From contig NZ_NQKI01000005.1 of assembly GCF_002269125.1 (NCBI RefSeq), positions 1 to 64,000 of the forward strand: DNA of 64,000 nt, written 5' to 3'. The notes beneath the pieces were generated by a model, which saw only the letters and a list, made by a program, of their open reading frames with translations, ran no database searches and was not told the origin of the DNA. This DNA is from Pseudomonas lundensis. GTDB lineage: Bacteria > Pseudomonadota > Gammaproteobacteria > Pseudomonadales > Pseudomonadaceae. This document shows positions 17,779-33,366 of the stretch, piece by piece. Position numbers and translations under genes: made by a program. Position 1 is the first letter of the stretch. Every line of letters starts with the position of its first letter.

Positions 17779-18684
17779 ATGAACGAGAACCGCTGGGAAG
17801 GTATAGACGAATTTGTAGCCGTCGCGGAATGCGGTCAATTCACAGCAGCTGCCGAACGTCTCGGGGTTTCGTCTTCCCATATCAGCCGTCAGGTAGCACG
17901 GCTGGAGGAACGGTTGCAGACCCGATTGTTCTACCGCAGCACCCGGCGCGTGACGCTGACCGAAGCCGGGCAGACATTCCTGCAACATTGCCAGCGGTTG
18001 CAGGATGGACACGAAGAAGCATTACGTGCGATAGGCGACCTCGCCGGCGAACCAAAAGGATTGCTGCGTATGACGTGCGCCGTCGCATATGGCGAACGCT
18101 TTATCGTGCCGCTGGTGACGCGGTTCATGGCCCTGTACCCACAATTGCGGGTGGACATCGAACTGAGTAACCGTCCACTGGACCTGGTGCACGAAAGCCT
18201 GGACCTTGCGATCCGGCTGGGCCGCTTGCAGGACTCAAGTTTGGTAGCCACCCGCCTGGCTCCACGGCGCATGTACCTGTGCGGCTCCCCTTCCTATCTG
18301 GAACATTACGGGCGCCCCCACAGCGTGTCGGAACTGGGCCGGCACAATTGTTTGATTGGCAGTTCGGACCTCTGGCAATTGCAACAAGACGGTCGGGAGT
18401 TTTCGCAGCGCGTGCAAGGCAACTGGCGTTGTAACAGTGGGCAGGCGGTGCTGGATGCGGCGTTGGTGGGGGTAGGGCTGTGTCAGTTGCCCGACTATTA
18501 CGTGCTGGAACATTTAAAAAGCGGCGCGCTGGTGTCTTTGCTGGAGTCGCATCAACCGCCCAATACGGCAGTCTGGGCCCTCTACCCACAGCAGCGGCAC
18601 TTGTCGCCCAAAGTCAGGCAGTTGGTGGATTATCTGAAAACAGCGTTGGCCGAGCGCGAAGAATACTCAACCAGCCAGCAGTGA
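17779..18684 (+). CDS. gfnR: LysR-family regulator divergent from adhC-fghA (GfnR-like)
   Basis: A LysR-type transcription factor (301 aa). The N-terminal winged helix has FTAAAERLGVSSSHISRQVARLEERL (about residues 22-47), and the effector domain starts near residue 90. Divergence from adhC-fghA matches the position of the P. aeruginosa regulator of glutathione-dependent formaldehyde neutralisation. Its likely role is activation of those genes in response to formaldehyde or its adduct. The symbol rests on context rather than a search. Confidence 0.8.
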   Translation: MNENRWEGIDEFVAVAECGQFTAAAERLGVSSSHISRQVARLEERLQTRLFYRSTRRVTLTEAGQTFLQHCQRLQDGHEEALRAIGDLAGEPKGLLRMTCAVAYGERFIVPLVTRFMALYPQLRVDIELSNRPLDLVHESLDLAIRLGRLQDSSLVATRLAPRRMYLCGSPSYLEHYGRPHSVSELGRHNCLIGSSDLWQLQQDGREFSQRVQGNWRCNSGQAVLDAALVGVGLCQLPDYYVLEHLKSGALVSLLESHQPPNTAVWALYPQQRHLSPKVRQLVDYLKTALAEREEYSTSQQ

Positions 18685-18798
18685 GCTTACACCCACCCGT
18701 GGGCAGACATGCTTCGAGGGACAAGGATTGAACATCATCAGGCAATGATTGCCACCTTTGCGCCCTGGCAACAACGGCCTGGGCGCGACGATCAGGCC

Positions 18799-19503
18799 TT
18801 AGCGGTTGGACCAACGCAATCGCAGCCACTCAAGGTCTTCAGGGCGGGTGACCTTGATGTTGTCGGAACGCCCTTCAATCAAACGCGGGGACAAGCCTGC
18901 CCACTCCATCGCAGAAGACTCATCGGTGATGTTGGCATCGGCCACAAGGCTATCGGCCAGCGCACGGTGCAGTGCACCGAGGCGGAACATTTGCGGTGTA
19001 TAGGCTTGCCAGATGAGCTGGCGATCGACGGTTTCGACGACACGACCATGTTTGTCGACCCGTTTTAGGGTGTCGCGCGCCGGGACGGCGAGTAAACCAC
19101 CGACTGGATCATCCGACAGCTCACTGAGCAGTCTGTCCAAGTCCTCTCGGGCCAGATTGGGCCGTGCCGCATCGTGCACCAATACCCAGTCATCGTCAGT
19201 GGCCCCTTGAGCATGCAAATGCAGCAGCGCATTTAACACCGAGTCTGCACGCTCACGACCGCCGTCCACCCGCACGACACGTGGATCAACCGCACAAGGT
19301 AAACCCGGCCAGAAAGGATCATCGCAGGCGACACTGACTACCAGCCCCAGAAGACCGGGGTGATCGAGAAAACAGCCAAGGCTGTGTTCGAGAATACTGC
19401 GTCCGCCCAACTGCAAGTATTGCTTGGGACGGTCCGCGGCCATTCGGGCTCCTACGCCCGCGGCAGGAATCACGGCCCAAAAGGCCGGCGAGGTACTGCT
19501 CAT
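18799..19503 (-). CDS. ispD: 2-C-methyl-D-erythritol 4-phosphate cytidylyltransferase
   Basis: Third enzyme of the MEP pathway, making CDP-methylerythritol (234 aa). The CTP-binding loop is PAAGVGARMAADRPKQYLQL near residue 13, and VLVHDAARPN and GLLAVPARDTLKRV are conserved. It overlaps the ftsB stop (ATGA), the widespread ftsB-ispD pairing. Confidence 0.95.
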   Translation of the reverse strand: MSSTSPAFWAVIPAAGVGARMAADRPKQYLQLGGRSILEHSLGCFLDHPGLLGLVVSVACDDPFWPGLPCAVDPRVVRVDGGRERADSVLNALLHLHAQGATDDDWVLVHDAARPNLAREDLDRLLSELSDDPVGGLLAVPARDTLKRVDKHGRVVETVDRQLIWQAYTPQMFRLGALHRALADSLVADANITDESSAMEWAGLSPRLIEGRSDNIKVTRPEDLEWLRLRWSNR

Positions 19504-19778
19504 TGGGCCAGCTGATAGAGGGTTTCGCCCTCCTTGACCATGCCCAACTCATGGCGTGCCCGTTCTTCAACGGTTTCCATGCCTTTTTTCAGCTCTGACA
19601 CTTCCGCATCCAGCACGCGGTTGCGCTCAAGCAAAATTTCGTTTTCAGCACGCTGATCGGCGATTTGCTGGGTCAGGTCGGTAACCTGCGCCAAACTGCC
19701 ATTCCCCACCCACAGGCGATACTGTAGGCCAGCCAGCAGCAAGAGCAAGATAAGGAACAACCAATTGGGACTGCGCAT
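19500..19778 (-). CDS. ftsB: Cell division protein FtsB
   Basis: Bitopic inner-membrane divisome protein (92 aa) that forms the FtsQ-FtsB-FtsL complex. It has one N-terminal membrane segment (LFLILLLLLAGLQYRLWVG, about 6-24), followed by a coiled coil rich in Glu/Arg/Leu (about 30-70) in the periplasm. It is overlapped by ispD and lies downstream of eno. Confidence 0.94.
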   Translation of the reverse strand: MRSPNWLFLILLLLLAGLQYRLWVGNGSLAQVTDLTQQIADQRAENEILLERNRVLDAEVSELKKGMETVEERARHELGMVKEGETLYQLAQ

Positions 19779-19835
19779 CGAATATCAGGTATCCAGTGAA
19801 AAGACAGCCATGCCGACAAACCTAAACCACGAATA

Positions 19836-19866
19836 GTACAAAGCCTGGACGAACCAGGCTTGTACG
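19836..19866 (-). terminator. Terminator-like hairpin after eno
   Basis: AAGCCTGG (19841-19848) pairs with CCAGGCTT, with flanking GTAC bases extending the stem. It lies in the eno-ftsB gap. The T-run on the minus strand is short, so termination may be partial. Confidence 0.5.
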
Positions 19867-19888
19867 TGTAGCCACCAGATTAGTGTCA

Positions 19889-19919
19889 AACCACTCGCGC
19901 TGGCGAGCCTTCCTACACA
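19889..19919 (-). repeat. REP-like palindrome
   Basis: On the minus strand GTAGGAAGG is followed by CTCGC-CAGC-GCGAG. This is the usual pseudomonad REP layout: a short GTAGGA head followed by a GC-rich stem-loop. It is a single copy in the eno-ftsB gap. Confidence 0.6.
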
Positions 19920-19946
19920 ATCTGCTGTCTTTTTATCACTTACCGC

Positions 19947-21371
<1,425 letters not shown>

Positions 21372-21389
21372 TTACCGGAGAATCGAAGG

Positions 21390-24144
<2,755 letters not shown>

Positions 24145-25461
24145 TCAGCTCAAACCTTGATCGCTTGAAGTTGGCAGCCACTTCAATTGCCAGTGTCCAC
24201 TGGGGTCAGCGTCCAGTCCGGCGAGGTTTGCCACTGCCAATAACCGGTCATTTTGGTACAGAAGCGGCAATCTGCCACGGGCAAACGGCGGCACGCCACG
24301 TTCATTAAGCAAGCGCTTGAGGTCACGATGACCGCGCTCGGCCAGCGACATGACCTCCCCGCCTTGACGATAGCGCACCTGCAATGGCCCCTCGGGCACC
24401 TCGCCCTCTATACGTAACAGCCCGTTCCCGGGCAACGACAAGGGTTTAGCGGGCTGGTCCCACGTGATTGGCGCAGTCGGCTGACGCAGCCATTGACCCG
24501 ATAGCCACCAAATTCGCCCGCCAGCGCGATGCAGTTCGCCGTCAGCCAGACACCAGGCAGGTCGCGCATCAACGCCAGCATCACGCAACGCCTCCCAACC
24601 AGCCCAGTGCGCGGTATCAGGCAATCGCGTAAGACCGGCCAGCCAATGCCGCAAAGCGTTGCGTTGACGGGCAGTCGACAAACGGTCGATAGGATCAAGC
24701 GTCAGAGATGGCAAACCCAGCCAGGCAAACGCTGTCTCGACAGCGGCAGCTGCCAGATCCTGCTCAGCGAGTTCGCTCAGCAACCCTTGCGCTTCGGCAC
24801 AATGATCAGCCGCCCGCGACAACGTAGTAGTCACCTGCGGCCAACGCCTTGACAGTACGGGCATTACTTCATGGCGCAAGTAATTGCGGGACAAACCGAT
24901 GTACTCATTGAATGGATCTTCAACCCAATGCAGACCGTTAGCTTGTGCGTAAGCCTCAAGATCGGCACGCGAAATGTCCAATAACGGACGCCCCAATACC
25001 CCTTGACCTAAACTGCGCTCGCGCGGCATGCCGGACAGCCCGCTCACACCTGCACCGCGCAACAACCGAAACAGCAGGGTTTCAGCCTGATCATCGCGAT
25101 GTTGCCCCGTGAACAGCACTTCCTGAGGCCGGATAAGGGTCTCGAACGCCCCATAGCGTGCCTCCCGCGCCGCCCGCTCAATGCTTGCACCTGCTGGCAC
25201 CTGAACATGCACAACAGTGAGCGGCACGCTCAGGGCATCACACAGCAACTGACAGTGCGCCGGCCACGTATCCGCTACCGCCTGTAGGCCGTGATGAACA
25301 TGGATGGCAGTCAGCGGGGGAAATGAATGGGTTGGGTGCAGGTGAGCGAGAAGGTGCAGCAGGACAGTCGAGTCGAGACCGCCGGAAAGGGCAATCCGCC
25401 AAGCCGAGGCATTGCGCCACGGCTTGAGCGCTTCGAGCAACTGGATTGTCAGGTTTGACAT
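24145..25461 (-). CDS. tilS: tRNA(Ile)-lysidine synthase
   Basis: Attaches lysine to C34 of the CAU-anticodon tRNA-Ile so that it reads AUA (438 aa). The ATP-binding PP-loop SGGLDSTVLLHLL is at about residue 25, followed by HVHHGLQ and the GQHRDDQAETLLFRLLRGAG block. The C-terminal tRNA-recognition domains (about 240-438) are complete. It is separated from accA by 56 bp. Confidence 0.94.
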   Translation of the reverse strand: MSNLTIQLLEALKPWRNASAWRIALSGGLDSTVLLHLLAHLHPTHSFPPLTAIHVHHGLQAVADTWPAHCQLLCDALSVPLTVVHVQVPAGASIERAAREARYGAFETLIRPQEVLFTGQHRDDQAETLLFRLLRGAGVSGLSGMPRERSLGQGVLGRPLLDISRADLEAYAQANGLHWVEDPFNEYIGLSRNYLRHEVMPVLSRRWPQVTTTLSRAADHCAEAQGLLSELAEQDLAAAAVETAFAWLGLPSLTLDPIDRLSTARQRNALRHWLAGLTRLPDTAHWAGWEALRDAGVDARPAWCLADGELHRAGGRIWWLSGQWLRQPTAPITWDQPAKPLSLPGNGLLRIEGEVPEGPLQVRYRQGGEVMSLAERGHRDLKRLLNERGVPPFARGRLPLLYQNDRLLAVANLAGLDADPSGHWQLKWLPTSSDQGLS

Positions 25462-25517
25462 CGCACAATCCTGCAGAAGCGACGGGATCGCCCCTGCATC
25501 TGTCAGTCTCGCCTTGA

Positions 25518-26465
25518 TTACAGACCGTAACTCATCAAACGGTCATAACGACGCTGCAACAAAGTTTCGTTGTCCAGCTTCTTCAACATGTCCAACTGAG
25601 AAATCAGCTCTGCGCGAATCGTTGCAGACGCGGCTACAGGGTCGCGATGCGCGCCACCCAATGGCTCACCGATGACTTTATCAACGATGCCCAGGCCTTT
25701 GAGACGCTCAGCGGTAATCCCCATCGCCTCGGCGGCATCCGGCGCTTTCTCAGCGGTTTTCCACAGAATCGACGCGCAACCTTCAGGCGAAATCACAGCA
25801 TAGGTGGAGTACTGCAACATGTTCAACTGATCGCAGACGCCAATGGCCAACGCACCGCCCGAACCACCTTCACCAATAACAGTGGAAATGATCGGGGTCT
25901 TCAGGCGCGCCATGACCCGCAGGTTCCAGGCAATGGCTTCGCTCTGGTTGCGCTCTTCAGCATCAATACCCGGGTAGGCGCCCGGCGTGTCGATGAAGGT
26001 CAGGATCGGCATCTTGAAGCGCTCTGCCATCTCCATCAAACGGCACGCCTTACGGTAACCTTCAGGGCGGGGCATACCGAAGTTGCGACGAACTTTCTCA
26101 CGCACTTCGCGGCCTTTCTGATGACCAATCACCATCACTGGCTGATCGTCCAGACGCGCGATACCGCCCACAATGGCAGCATCGTCGGAGAAATGACGGT
26201 CGCCATGCAGCTCATCGAACTCAGTAAAGATGTGGTCGATGTAATCCAGCGTGTAAGGACGACGCGGATGACGGGCCAAACGGGCGATCTGCCAACTGGT
26301 CAGCTTGCCGAAAATATCTTCAGTCAGCGTTTTGCTTTTGTCTTGCAGGCGAGAGATTTCATCGCTGATGTTCAGCGAATTGTCATTACCGACCAGGCGC
26401 AACTCTTCGATTTTGGCTTGCAGGTCAGCAATCGGCTGTTCGAAATCAAGAAAATTCGGGTTCAT
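25518..26465 (-). CDS. accA: Acetyl-CoA carboxylase carboxyltransferase subunit alpha
   Basis: Carboxyltransferase alpha subunit, forming malonyl-CoA with AccD (315 aa). Start [16 protein letters not shown] at 26465 is the family start; an ATG two codons earlier is in frame. Conserved stretches are [37 protein letters not shown] and the oxyanion region [15 protein letters not shown]. It lies downstream of dnaE, as in many gammaproteobacteria. Confidence 0.97.
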   Translation of the reverse strand: MNPNFLDFEQPIADLQAKIEELRLVGNDNSLNISDEISRLQDKSKTLTEDIFGKLTSWQIARLARHPRRPYTLDYIDHIFTEFDELHGDRHFSDDAAIVGGIARLDDQPVMVIGHQKGREVREKVRRNFGMPRPEGYRKACRLMEMAERFKMPILTFIDTPGAYPGIDAEERNQSEAIAWNLRVMARLKTPIISTVIGEGGSGGALAIGVCDQLNMLQYSTYAVISPEGCASILWKTAEKAPDAAEAMGITAERLKGLGIVDKVIGEPLGGAHRDPVAASATIRAELISQLDMLKKLDNETLLQRRYDRLMSYGL

Positions 26466-26649
26466 AAGCATCCGTCTTGGGTCGGCGGCAAAGCATGCCA
26501 GCAGGCAGAAAGCCCAGTCTTGACTGGCACTTTCAACCCGACTGGGGCAGCCGGTTGATCTGTATCGCGCCTACCTTAAGGGACAGGCGCTCTCAGGTCG
26601 AGATTAAAAATTCAGGTCGAGATCAGGACGCGTCTCACGCCCCTGACCG

Positions 26650-29600
26650 TCAACGGTATTGGAGGAAGACGTTGTCTCGCCCAAACTGGTCACGCAAGGC
26701 TTGAATCAAGCTGTCTGCCGGATCGATTCTCCAGTTCTCGCCAAACTGCAACAGGGTCTTCGCATCCCCGCCGGTGTACTCCATGGTGATCGGACAGGCG
26801 CCGCGATGCTTCTTCAGCACCTCGCCCAACTGCCGCAACTGATCACCCTTGAGCGCCGCGTGATGGACTTTCAGGCGCAAGCTCTCGGCCAGGCTGGTAC
26901 GCGCATCTTCCATGCTCATGACCCGCTTGACCCGCAGGCGCAAGCCGCCCGAGAAGTCATCGTTACTGACCTCCCCTTCAACCACCACCATCGCATCGGT
27001 CTGCAACAGCGACTGAGCGGAATGGAACGCTTCAGCAAACAATGAGGCTTCAATCCGGCCGGAACGATCATCCAGCGTGATGAACCCCATCTTGTCGCCT
27101 TTTTTGTTCTTCATCACCCGCAGGGCGATGATCATGCCGGCAACCGTCTGCGTATCGCGGGCAGGTTTCAAATCGATAATGCGCTGACGGGCGAAACGGC
27201 GAATTTCGCCTTCATACTCGTCGATCGGATGGCCCGTCAGGTACAGGCCCAAGGTGTCTTTCTCACCCTTCAGACGTTCCTTGAGCGTCAGTTCCTTGGC
27301 CTTGCGATGGTTGGCATAAACATCGGCGTCTTCTTCAACAAACACGCCGCCGAACAGGTCATCGTGGCCACTGTCGTGTGTACGCGCCGTTTGCTCGGCC
27401 GCTTTGATCGCCTCTTCCAGCGCCGCCAGCAAAACCGCACGGTTCTGATCAATGCTCGCCTGATAGGCTTTTGGCTCGTCATGGAAGCAAGGCCCCAGAC
27501 GGTCCAGCGCGCCACTGCGGATCAAACCGTCAAGGGTGCGTTTGTTAATGCGCTTGAGGTCAACCCGCGCACAGAAATCGAACAGATCCTTGAACGGCCC
27601 GTCCTGACGCGCTTCGGTAATCGCCTCGACCGGCCCCTCGCCCACGCCCTTGATCGCCCCGAGCCCGTAAATGATGCGACCTTCGTCGTTCACCGTGAAC
27701 TTGTATTCGGAGGCATTCACGTCCGGTGCGTCGAGACGCAGCTTCATCGTGCGCACTTCTTCGATCAAGGTCACGACCTTGTCGGTGTTGTGCATATCCG
27801 CCGACAGCACGGCCGCCATGAACGGTGCCGGGTAATGCGCTTTCAGCCACGCAGTTTGGTATGAAACCAACCCGTAGGCGGCCGAGTGAGATTTGTTGAA
27901 CCCATAACCGGCGAATTTTTCTACCAGGTCAAAAATGTTACCGGCAAGGTCAGGATCAATGTTGTTGTTGGCGCAACCTTCAATGAAACCGCCGCGCTGC
28001 TTGGCCATTTCTTCAGGCTTTTTCTTACCCATGGCTCGACGCAGCATGTCCGCGCCGCCGAGGGTGTAACCTGCCATCACCTGCGCAATCTGCATCACCT
28101 GTTCCTGGTACAGGATGATGCCGTAGGTCGGGGCCAGAACCGGTTTCAGGCCTTCGTACTGATAATCCGAATGCGGGTATGCCAGTTCAGCGCGACCGTG
28201 CTTACGGTTGATGAAGTCATCCACCATGCCCGATTGCAGCGGCCCCGGACGGAACAGGGCCACCAGTGCGATCAAGTCTTCCAGACAGTCGGGCTTGAGC
28301 TTTTTGATCAGCTCTTTCATGCCGCGCGACTCAAGCTGGAACACGGCCGTCGTCTCGGCTTTTTGCAGCAACTGGTAGGTCGGCTTGTCATCCAGCGGAA
28401 TAAACGCGATATCCAGCGGCGGCTCGTCGACCTTGGCACGGTCGCGGTTAATGGTTTTCAGCGCCCAGTCAATAATGGTCAGCGTGCGCAAGCCGAGGAA
28501 GTCGAACTTCACCAGGCCCGCGGCTTCAACGTCATCCTTGTCGAACTGAGTAACCAGGCCGTCGCCTTCTTCATCGCAGTAAATCGGCGAGAAGTCAGTC
28601 AGCTTGGTCGGTGCAATCACCACACCACCGGCGTGCTTACCAACGTTACGCACAATGCCTTCGAGTTTGCGCGCCATTTCCCAGATTTCGGCAGCCTCTT
28701 CATCCACTTTGATGAAGTCGCGCAGGATCTCTTCCTGTTCGTAGGCCTTTTCCAACGTCATGCCGACTTCAAACGGAATCATCTTCGACAAACGATCTGC
28801 CAGGCCGTAAGACTTGCCTTGCACACGCGCAACGTCGCGAATCACAGCCTTGGCCGCCATCGAACCGAAGGTAATGATCTGGCTTACAGCGTTGCGGCCG
28901 TATTTTTCTGCCACATATTCAATGACCCGGTCCCGACCATCCATGCAGAAGTCGACGTCGAAGTCGGGCATCGATACCCGTTCCGGGTTAAGGAATCGTT
29001 CGAACAGCAGGTCATATTCCAACGGATCAAGGTCGGTGATCTTCTGCACATAAGCCACCAGAGAACCGGCACCCGACCCCCGCCCAGGACCTACCGGCAC
29101 GCCGTTGCTTTTGGCCCACTGGATGAAGTCCATCACGATCAGAAAGTAACCGGGAAATCCCATCTGGATAATGATGTCCAGTTCGAAATTCAGCCGGTCG
29201 ACGTACACCTGCCGCCTGGCGTCGTAATCGTCGGTAGTGTCCTTGGGCAGCAGAACGCTGAGGCGCTCTTCAAGACCATCAAACGAAACTTTGCGGAAAT
29301 ACTCGTCGATGGTCATGCCATCGGGAATCGGGAAGTTAGGCAAAAAGTGCTTGCCCAACTTCACTTCAATATTGCACCGTTTGGCAATTTCGACGGTATT
29401 TTCGAGTGCTTCCGGCAAATCGCTGAACAGCTCAGCCATTTCCTCAGCGCTTTTCAGGTACTGCTGGTCACTGTAGTTCTTGGAGCGGCGCGGATCGTCC
29501 AGCGCTCGTCCCTCGCCAATGCAGACGCGGGTTTCATGGGCTTCAAAATCCTGCTGTTTGAGAAAGCGCACATCGTTGGTCGCCACCAACGGTGCACCAA

Positions 29601-30171
29601 TCTTGTCGGCCAATGCCACGGCGGCGTGCAGATGCTCTTCATCGTTGGGACGATGAGTACGCTGTACTTCCAGGTAAAAGCGGTCAGGAAACACATCCAT
29701 CCATTCGCGAGCCAGCGTCTCGGCTTCCTCAGTGTTACCACTGATCAACGCGACACCGATCTCGCCTTCCTTGGCTGCCGACAGCATGATCAGCCCTTCG
29801 GCGGCTTCGGCGACCCATTCACGCTCGATGATGACCTGGCCATTGCGCTGCCCATCAATAAAACCCCGAGAAATCAGCTCCGTCAGGTTTCGATAACCCA
29901 CGCCGTTCATCGCCAGCAGGCTGATGCGACTCAACGGGTTTTCCGGGTCTTTATTGGACAGCCACAGATCCGCGCCACTGATCGGCTTGATGCCGCCACC
30001 CATGGCCGCTTTATAAAACTTGACCAGCGAACACATGTTGTTCTGATCAGTCACAGCCACGGCAGGCATGTTCATACCCGCCAAGGTTTTGATCAGCGGC
30101 TTGATCCGCACCAGGCCATCGACCAGGGAATACTCAGTGTGCAGGCGCAGGTGAACGAATGAAGCCGGCAT
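26650..30171 (-). CDS. dnaE: DNA polymerase III alpha subunit
   Basis: Replicative polymerase catalytic subunit (1173 aa). It has an N-terminal PHP domain ([20 protein letters not shown]), palm aspartates in [16 protein letters not shown] (about 400-404), a tandem helix-hairpin-helix region, a C-terminal OB-fold (about 990-1070) and the tau-binding end. PHP and polymerase motifs are intact. A hairpin separates it from rnhB upstream. Confidence 0.97.
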   Translation of the reverse strand: MPASFVHLRLHTEYSLVDGLVRIKPLIKTLAGMNMPAVAVTDQNNMCSLVKFYKAAMGGGIKPISGADLWLSNKDPENPLSRISLLAMNGVGYRNLTELISRGFIDGQRNGQVIIEREWVAEAAEGLIMLSAAKEGEIGVALISGNTEEAETLAREWMDVFPDRFYLEVQRTHRPNDEEHLHAAVALADKIGAPLVATNDVRFLKQQDFEAHETRVCIGEGRALDDPRRSKNYSDQQYLKSAEEMAELFSDLPEALENTVEIAKRCNIEVKLGKHFLPNFPIPDGMTIDEYFRKVSFDGLEERLSVLLPKDTTDDYDARRQVYVDRLNFELDIIIQMGFPGYFLIVMDFIQWAKSNGVPVGPGRGSGAGSLVAYVQKITDLDPLEYDLLFERFLNPERVSMPDFDVDFCMDGRDRVIEYVAEKYGRNAVSQIITFGSMAAKAVIRDVARVQGKSYGLADRLSKMIPFEVGMTLEKAYEQEEILRDFIKVDEEAAEIWEMARKLEGIVRNVGKHAGGVVIAPTKLTDFSPIYCDEEGDGLVTQFDKDDVEAAGLVKFDFLGLRTLTIIDWALKTINRDRAKVDEPPLDIAFIPLDDKPTYQLLQKAETTAVFQLESRGMKELIKKLKPDCLEDLIALVALFRPGPLQSGMVDDFINRKHGRAELAYPHSDYQYEGLKPVLAPTYGIILYQEQVMQIAQVMAGYTLGGADMLRRAMGKKKPEEMAKQRGGFIEGCANNNIDPDLAGNIFDLVEKFAGYGFNKSHSAAYGLVSYQTAWLKAHYPAPFMAAVLSADMHNTDKVVTLIEEVRTMKLRLDAPDVNASEYKFTVNDEGRIIYGLGAIKGVGEGPVEAITEARQDGPFKDLFDFCARVDLKRINKRTLDGLIRSGALDRLGPCFHDEPKAYQASIDQNRAVLLAALEEAIKAAEQTARTHDSGHDDLFGGVFVEEDADVYANHRKAKELTLKERLKGEKDTLGLYLTGHPIDEYEGEIRRFARQRIIDLKPARDTQTVAGMIIALRVMKNKKGDKMGFITLDDRSGRIEASLFAEAFHSAQSLLQTDAMVVVEGEVSNDDFSGGLRLRVKRVMSMEDARTSLAESLRLKVHHAALKGDQLRQLGEVLKKHRGACPITMEYTGGDAKTLLQFGENWRIDPADSLIQALRDQFGRDNVFLQYR

Positions 30172-30203
30172 GGTGATCCTGTCTATTAGCTTTGGGAAAC
30201 AAC

Positions 30204-30235
30204 AAGGCCCGGATTGTACCGGGCCTTGGCAAAAA
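30204..30235 (-). terminator. Hairpin between rnhB and dnaE
   Basis: AAGGCCCGG (30204-30212) pairs with CCGGGCCTT (30219-30227) around a 6-nt loop. On the minus strand the stem is followed by TTGTTGTTT, a weak T-run. It may reduce read-through from the lpx genes into dnaE. Confidence 0.6.
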
Positions 30236-30249
30236 CATCAGCCTTGCGG

Positions 30250-30867
30250 CTAAACCTCGGTCAAGCCCTCGCGCGCTTCGCAGGCACGACGCACCGGACC
30301 GAAGGATTTGCGATGAATCGGTGTAGGCCCCAGACGCTCAAGCGCCTCAAGGTGTACCGCCGTCGGATAACCTTTATGACCGCCAATGCCATAACCTGGG
30401 TATTGCAGTTCAAAGGCTGCCATTTCGCGGTCACGGCTGACCTTGGCCAGAATCGACGCAGCAGCAATGGCTGGTACTTTGCTATCACCCTTGATTACGG
30501 CTTCAGCCGGCATGGCCAGTTTGGGACAACGATTGCCGTCGATCATCGCCAGTTTCGGGGTGATGCTCAAGCCTTCTACGGCGCGCTGCATCGCCAACAT
30601 AGTGGCATGCAGGATATTCAGCTCGTCGATTTCTTCGACTTCTGCGCGGGCAATGCACCAGCTCAGGGCCTTTTCGCGAATTTCGTCGTACAACTTTTCA
30701 CGGCGGGCTTCTGTCAGCTTTTTTGAGTCATTAAGACCGGCGATCGGCCGTGCAGGATCCAGAATCACAGCTGCCGTGACCACTGCACCACACAGCGGGC
30801 CGCGACCGACTTCGTCCACACCGGCCACAAGGTCTTCGACCAGATTGAAGTCCAATCCGATTTGCAT
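30250..30867 (-). CDS. rnhB: Ribonuclease HII
   Basis: Cleaves RNA of RNA-DNA hybrids and removes single ribonucleotides from DNA (205 aa). The active-site Asp-Glu pair is in [14 protein letters not shown] (about residues 17-18), and [10 protein letters not shown] and KVSRDREM follow. The ATG at 30867 is chosen; a GTG at 30882 overlapping lpxB would add five residues. It follows lpxB with an 11-bp gap. Confidence 0.95.
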   Translation of the reverse strand: MQIGLDFNLVEDLVAGVDEVGRGPLCGAVVTAAVILDPARPIAGLNDSKKLTEARREKLYDEIREKALSWCIARAEVEEIDELNILHATMLAMQRAVEGLSITPKLAMIDGNRCPKLAMPAEAVIKGDSKVPAIAAASILAKVSRDREMAAFELQYPGYGIGGHKGYPTAVHLEALERLGPTPIHRKSFGPVRRACEAREGLTEV

Positions 30868-30878
30868 AGTCACTTTAC

Positions 30879-32009
30879 TCACTTGGATTGTGCGATCAGC
30901 TCAAGCACTGCTTTAGCGGCCTGATTGGACGCGTCGAGACGTAATGTTCGATGAATTTCGTCGAAACCCCGGGTTTGATCCTGACCATTGTCCAACAGTG
31001 GCAACAGCGTGCTGGCCAATGCCTCGGGGGTTGCAGCATCCTGCAGCAACTCGGGCACCAGCATCCGCTGAGCCAGCAAGTTGGGCAATGACACGTAAGG
31101 GCTTTTTACCAGACGCTTGAGAATCCAGAACGTAACCCGCGACAGGCGATAAGCCACCACCATCGGGCGCTTGTACAGCAACGCTTCAAGGGTTGCGGTG
31201 CCCGAGGCAATCAACACTGCGTCACAGGCAGCCAATGCCAGGTGCGAACGCCCGTCGAGCATGGTCAAGGGCAAATCGCGCCCTACCATCAACTGCTCGA
31301 TTTGCTCGCGGCGTGCAGCACTGGCGCAAGGTAGTACAAAGCTAACCTCAGGTCGTGCTTCGCGAATTTTCTGCGCAGCGTCGAGGAATAAACCGCCCAG
31401 CTTGCCCACTTCCCCGCCACGACTGCCTGGCATCAGAGCGACCAACGGTCCGCCAGGTAATCCTAGCTCTGCACGTGCAGCTGCTTTATCGGCTTCAAGT
31501 GGAATGGTGTCAGCCAGCGAATGGCCAACGAAACGCACGGGCACACCGTGCTCTTCGTAGAATTTGGCTTCGAAAGGCAGCAACGTGAGCATCAAGTCGC
31601 AGCCTTCACGGATTTTCAGCACACGCTTTTGCCGCCACGCCCACACGGACGGGCTGACGTAATGCACGGTCTTGATCCCGGCACGGCGCAGCTGAAGTTC
31701 GATGTTGAGGGTGAAGTCCGGCGCATCGATTCCGATGAACACATCAGGCTTTTCGGCAATCAGGGTATGAACCAGCTCTTTACGGCGCTTGAGCAGCTCG
31801 CGCAGACGGCCGAGCACTTCAACCAGCCCCATCACAGAGAGACGCTCCATCGGGAAGTAAGAGCGCATGCCCTCTGCCTCCATCAGCGGACCGCCCACAC
31901 CGATAAATTCGATTTCCGGGTGCTGAGCCCTGAGCGCCCGCATCAGGCCTGAGCCCAAAATGTCACCGGAGGCTTCACCTGCCACCAGCGCAACACGCAA
32001 CTTGGCCAT
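30879..32009 (-). CDS. lpxB: Lipid A disaccharide synthase
   Basis: GT19 glycosyltransferase joining UDP-diacylglucosamine and lipid X (376 aa). The N-terminal [17 protein letters not shown] is present, as are the central [11 protein letters not shown] and [15 protein letters not shown], and the sugar-nucleotide end [19 protein letters not shown]. It follows lpxA with a 2-bp gap in the lpxD-fabZ-lpxA-lpxB operon. Confidence 0.96.
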   Translation of the reverse strand: MAKLRVALVAGEASGDILGSGLMRALRAQHPEIEFIGVGGPLMEAEGMRSYFPMERLSVMGLVEVLGRLRELLKRRKELVHTLIAEKPDVFIGIDAPDFTLNIELQLRRAGIKTVHYVSPSVWAWRQKRVLKIREGCDLMLTLLPFEAKFYEEHGVPVRFVGHSLADTIPLEADKAAARAELGLPGGPLVALMPGSRGGEVGKLGGLFLDAAQKIREARPEVSFVLPCASAARREQIEQLMVGRDLPLTMLDGRSHLALAACDAVLIASGTATLEALLYKRPMVVAYRLSRVTFWILKRLVKSPYVSLPNLLAQRMLVPELLQDAATPEALASTLLPLLDNGQDQTRGFDEIHRTLRLDASNQAAKAVLELIAQSK

Positions 32010-32011
32010 GA

Positions 32012-32788
32012 TCAGCGGGTAATGCCGCGGGTCGAGGAACGAATGGATTCCACAAACAGCGCGACTTCAGGGAATTGCACAGAGGGCTCAGCCAATTCGG
32101 CAAGCGCTTGTTCTACCGTCAGACCCTGGCGATAAACCACTTTGTAGGCTCGGCGCAGGGCGTGAATAGCCTCTTCACTGAAGCCACGACGGCGCATGCC
32201 TTCAAAGTTCATGCTGCGGGCTTCGGCAGGGCTGCCAAACACTGTGACAAAGGCCGGAACATCTTTGCCAATAGCAGTGCCCATACCTGAAAAGCTGTGA
32301 GCACCAATGTGACAGAACTGATGAACCAGCGTGAAACCCGAGAGAATCGCCCAGTCCCCCATGTGCACATGGCCCGCCAGCGCGGCGTTGTTGACCAGAA
32401 TGCAATGGTTGCCGATCACGCTGTCATGCCCGATATGGGCATAAGCCATGATCAGGTTGTGATCGCCAAGGGTCGTCTCGGCACGGTCCTGAACCGTGCC
32501 GCGATGGATAGTGACGCCTTCGCGGATCACATTGTGATCACCGATCACCAGGCGTGTTTCTTCGCCCTTGTACTTGAGATCGGGGGTATCTTCGCCCACC
32601 GAAGAAAACTGGTAGATACGATTGTGCTTACCGATTTTGGTTGGGCCTTTGAGAATTACATGCGGCCCAATCACTGTCCCCTCGCCGATTTCCACACCTG
32701 CGCCGACGATCGACCAAGGGCCGACCACGACGTCGTCGGCCAGTATGGCCGTCGGATCGATGATTGCGCGAGGGTCAATCAAACTCAT
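32012..32788 (-). CDS. lpxA: UDP-N-acetylglucosamine O-acyltransferase
   Basis: First step of lipid A synthesis, adding 3-hydroxyacyl from ACP to UDP-GlcNAc (258 aa). The N-terminal half is a left-handed beta helix of hexapeptide repeats, with the catalytic His in the [17 protein letters not shown] region (about 122-125) and the C-terminal helical domain from about residue 190. The start overlaps the fabZ stop (ATGA). Confidence 0.96.
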   Translation of the reverse strand: MSLIDPRAIIDPTAILADDVVVGPWSIVGAGVEIGEGTVIGPHVILKGPTKIGKHNRIYQFSSVGEDTPDLKYKGEETRLVIGDHNVIREGVTIHRGTVQDRAETTLGDHNLIMAYAHIGHDSVIGNHCILVNNAALAGHVHMGDWAILSGFTLVHQFCHIGAHSFSGMGTAIGKDVPAFVTVFGSPAEARSMNFEGMRRRGFSEEAIHALRRAYKVVYRQGLTVEQALAELAEPSVQFPEVALFVESIRSSTRGITR

Positions 32789-33225
32789 AGTTTGCGTTCC
32801 GCACAGATAATTTCAGCAGAGCATACCGGCTTGCCATCAACTGTTGCCTGGCACTCGAATTTCCAGATGGAGCGCTTGCAGCTCAGGAACTTGGCTTCCA
32901 GGATCAACTGATCGCCTGGCAAGACTGGCTGACGGAAGCGCAGCTTGTCGGAACCGACGAAGTAATACAGCGTCCCGTCTGCAGGTTTCACGTCCAGCAT
33001 CTTGAAACCCAGAATGCCCGCAGCTTGCGCCATGGCTTCGATGATCAACACGCCGGGCATGATCGGATGCGCCGGAAAGTGACCGTTGAAGAACGGCTCG
33101 TTGATGCTGACATTCTTGTAAGCACGAATGCGCTTGTTCTCGACATCCAGATCCACCACTCGATCCACCAGCAGGAAAGGGTAACGGTGAGGCAGATATT
33201 CGCGAATCTCGTTGATGTCCATCAT
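32785..33225 (-). CDS. fabZ: 3-hydroxyacyl-ACP dehydratase FabZ
   Basis: Dehydrates 3-hydroxyacyl-ACP in fatty-acid elongation and competes with LpxA/LpxD for the same substrate (146 aa). Hot-dog fold with [13 protein letters not shown] and the catalytic His in [12 protein letters not shown], with Glu in IEAMAQAAG. It lies between lpxD and lpxA, and its stop overlaps lpxA. Confidence 0.96.
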   Translation of the reverse strand: MMDINEIREYLPHRYPFLLVDRVVDLDVENKRIRAYKNVSINEPFFNGHFPAHPIMPGVLIIEAMAQAAGILGFKMLDVKPADGTLYYFVGSDKLRFRQPVLPGDQLILEAKFLSCKRSIWKFECQATVDGKPVCSAEIICAERKL

Positions 33226-33366
33226 TTCGTGGGGAAGCCTGTAATAAAGATTGGGCGCGCGCTACGAAGGCACGCTCCTCTAGCAAATCAAGAACGCAAA
33301 CCCTTGGCCCTGCGCTCTTGATATGGAAATAGTATTAGCTTTCAGATGAAGCGATACCGTCGGGGG

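Noticed and set aside
27886..30162. 758-codon open frame opposite dnaE
   Set aside because: Antisense shadow of an intact polymerase gene, with no domain.
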